The notes below the pieces were generated by a model. It was given only the letters and a program-made list of their open reading frames with translations. It made no database searches and had not been told where the DNA came from. Positions 62,718 through 64,000 of a stretch of 64,000 nucleotides of DNA are shown one piece after another. The DNA is from Haemophilus parainfluenzae. Its GTDB lineage: Bacteria; Pseudomonadota; Gammaproteobacteria; Enterobacterales; Pasteurellaceae. How positions within the stretch are numbered: position 1 is the stretch's first letter; every line of letters begins with the position of its first letter. The stretch is from contig NZ_LR134481.1 in the NCBI RefSeq assembly GCF_900638025.1, forward strand, positions 124,001 through 188,000, in the 5' to 3' direction. The position numbers and the translations under genes are program-made.

Positions 62718-63245
62718 ATGGAACAACAACGTATTGAAGTTGTGGGCAAATTAGGCTCAACCTACGGTATTCGTGGGTGGTTACGTATTTATTCATCAAC
62801 AGAACAAGCTGAAAGTATTTTTGATTATCAACCTTGGTTTTTAAAAATCAAAGGTGAATGGCAGCCTGCAGAATTAGAAAATTGGCGTCATCATAATCAC
62901 GAAATCATCGTTAAATTAAAAGGCGTTGATGACCGTGAAGCCGCACAAATTTTAGCAAATGTTGAAATTGGTGTGGATTTATCTATATTCCCAGAACTGG
63001 AAGAAGGGGATTATTACTGGCACGATTTAATTGGTTGTTCAGTCGTAAACTTAGAAGGTTATACAATGGGAACGGTAACAGAGATGATGGAAACCGGTTC
63101 TAATGATGTGTTAGTGGTGAAAGCCAATACCAAAGATGCTTTTGGAAAACAAGAGCGGTTAATTCCGTTCTTGTATGAACAAGTAGTTAAAAGAGTCGAT
63201 CTCACCACGAAAACAATTGAAGTGGATTGGGACGCTGGTTTCTAA
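62718..63245 (+). CDS. rimM: ribosome maturation factor RimM, second copy
   Basis: A 175-residue RimM, protein sequence identical to the copy at 44646, including [14 protein letters not shown] and the PRC-barrel. It is 43 bases after rpsP copy 2 and 37 before trmD copy 2, exactly as in the other operon. No sign of decay in this gene. Confidence 0.93.
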   Translation: MEQQRIEVVGKLGSTYGIRGWLRIYSSTEQAESIFDYQPWFLKIKGEWQPAELENWRHHNHEIIVKLKGVDDREAAQILANVEIGVDLSIFPELEEGDYYWHDLIGCSVVNLEGYTMGTVTEMMETGSNDVLVVKANTKDAFGKQERLIPFLYEQVVKRVDLTTKTIEVDWDAGF

Positions 63246-63282
63246 TCTCAAGTATGCACAAACGTAATGTAGTAGGCTTTTT

Positions 63283-64000
63283 ATGTGGATAGGGGTGATT
63301 TCATTATTCCCCGAAATGTTTAAAGCGATTACGGAATTTGGGGTTACAGGTAGAGCTGTAAAACATAATCTTCTGCAAGTGGAATGTTGGAATCCAAGAG
63401 ATTTTACATTCGACAAGCATAAAACTGTGGATGACCGTCCTTATGGTGGTGGCCCGGGAATGCTGATGATGGTGCAACCTTTACGGGATGCGATTCATGC
63501 TGCGAAAGCAGCGGCAGGAGAAGGCGCAAAGGTGATTTACCTTTCGCCACAAGGACGTAAACTCGATCAAGGTGGCGTAACCGAGCTTGCTCAAAATCAG
63601 AAATTGATTTTGGTATGTGGACGTTACGAAGGTATTGATGAACGGTTGATTCAAACTGAAATTGATGAAGAATGGTCAATTGGTGATTACGTTCTAACAG
63701 GTGGGGAATTGCCGGCAATGACATTAATTGATGCTGTTGCGCGTTTTATTCCCGGTGTATTAGGCAAACAAGCCTCCGCAGAAGAAGATTCTTTTGCAGA
63801 CGGTTTATTAGATTGCCCGCATTACACCAGACCGGAAGTGTTAGAAGGATTAACTGTGCCATCCGTGCTGATGTCGGGACATCACGAAGAAATTCGGAAA
63901 TAGCGATTAAAACAATCGCTACAAAGAACGTGGCTCCGACGCCCTGAGCTCTTAGAAGGCCTAGCTCTGACTGACGAACAACGTAAACTGTTAAAAGAGG
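63283..64000 (+). pseudogene. trmD: TrmD, second copy with premature stop
   Basis: The frame is identical to the intact copy at 43868 until codon 207, where TGG (Trp) has become TAG at 63901-63903. This leaves 206 of 246 residues and removes most of the C-terminal tRNA-binding domain. The coding sequence after the stop continues unchanged ([17 protein letters not shown]) to the window end, so the mutation is recent. The catalytic knot is intact but the truncated protein should not act normally. Confidence 0.9.

Larger units (their letters stand above)
62302..64000 (+). repeat. inverted repeat arm B (rpsP-rimM-trmD)
   Basis: Inverted copy of 43891-45592, running off the window end. The differences include a Cys codon at 62468-62470 in rpsP, synonymous changes near 63629 and 63693-63702, and a stop at 63901-63903 in trmD. 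Confidence 0.93.

Overview
The window comes from a Pasteurellaceae genome, most likely Haemophilus parainfluenzae or a close relative. The 9-base Haemophilus uptake signal AAGTGCGGT and its complement recur throughout, often as head-to-head pairs forming terminators (for example 4377-4413, 20247-20288, 21956-22002, 35561-35598, 55083-55109). An intact hemB argues against H. influenzae, which needs haem because it lacks the early haem pathway. A nadN-type NAD nucleotidase fits a species that still needs NAD (V factor). DNA is AT-rich and almost fully coding.

Layout. 1-4367: 3' part of polA, a small cupin gene and a cysteine desulfidase gene. 4432-12948: a divergent XRE regulator and a nine-gene tellurium-resistance-like operon: TerC, a small exported Cys protein, three TerY-type vWA proteins, a PP2C phosphatase, a protein kinase and two TerD-superfamily proteins. 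This is a TerY-P phosphorylation triad joined to membrane and metal-binding Ter proteins, and is the most distinctive system here. 13111-21953: two near-identical yeeE-yeeD (thiosulfate uptake) cassettes in direct orientation. They flank a lipoprotein gene and a complete type I secretion operon (outer-membrane channel, ABC transporter, adaptor) that has no substrate gene nearby.

22021-33524: yhcH, the pnp-nlpI-deaD RNA-decay and cold-stress cluster, mltF, a tiny basic protein, a TbpB-like surface lipoprotein divergent from a TonB-dependent receptor (probable iron or haem uptake), and the ribosome hibernation factor gene. 33766-43419: an amino acid:sodium symporter behind a tandem glycine riboswitch, a flavin-type oxidase, tkt, smp/serB, yajQ, argH and rho.

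43481-58405: the rpsP-rimM-trmD-rplS operon, gdhA, hemB, tatABC, betT, mnmA, nqrM, apbE and nqrFEDC. The Na+-NQR operon is broken. Only the last 173 codons of nqrB remain, joined directly to a decayed IS1182-type transposase fragment, and nqrA is absent. 59503-64000: nadN, an unknown exported protein, and a second, inverted copy of rpsP-rimM-trmD. That copy has a Cys replacing Arg14 in S16 and a premature stop at codon 207 of trmD. The inverted repeats (about 43891-45592 and 62302-64000) bracket roughly 17 kb and could mediate its inversion.

I saw no tRNA, rRNA or CRISPR array.
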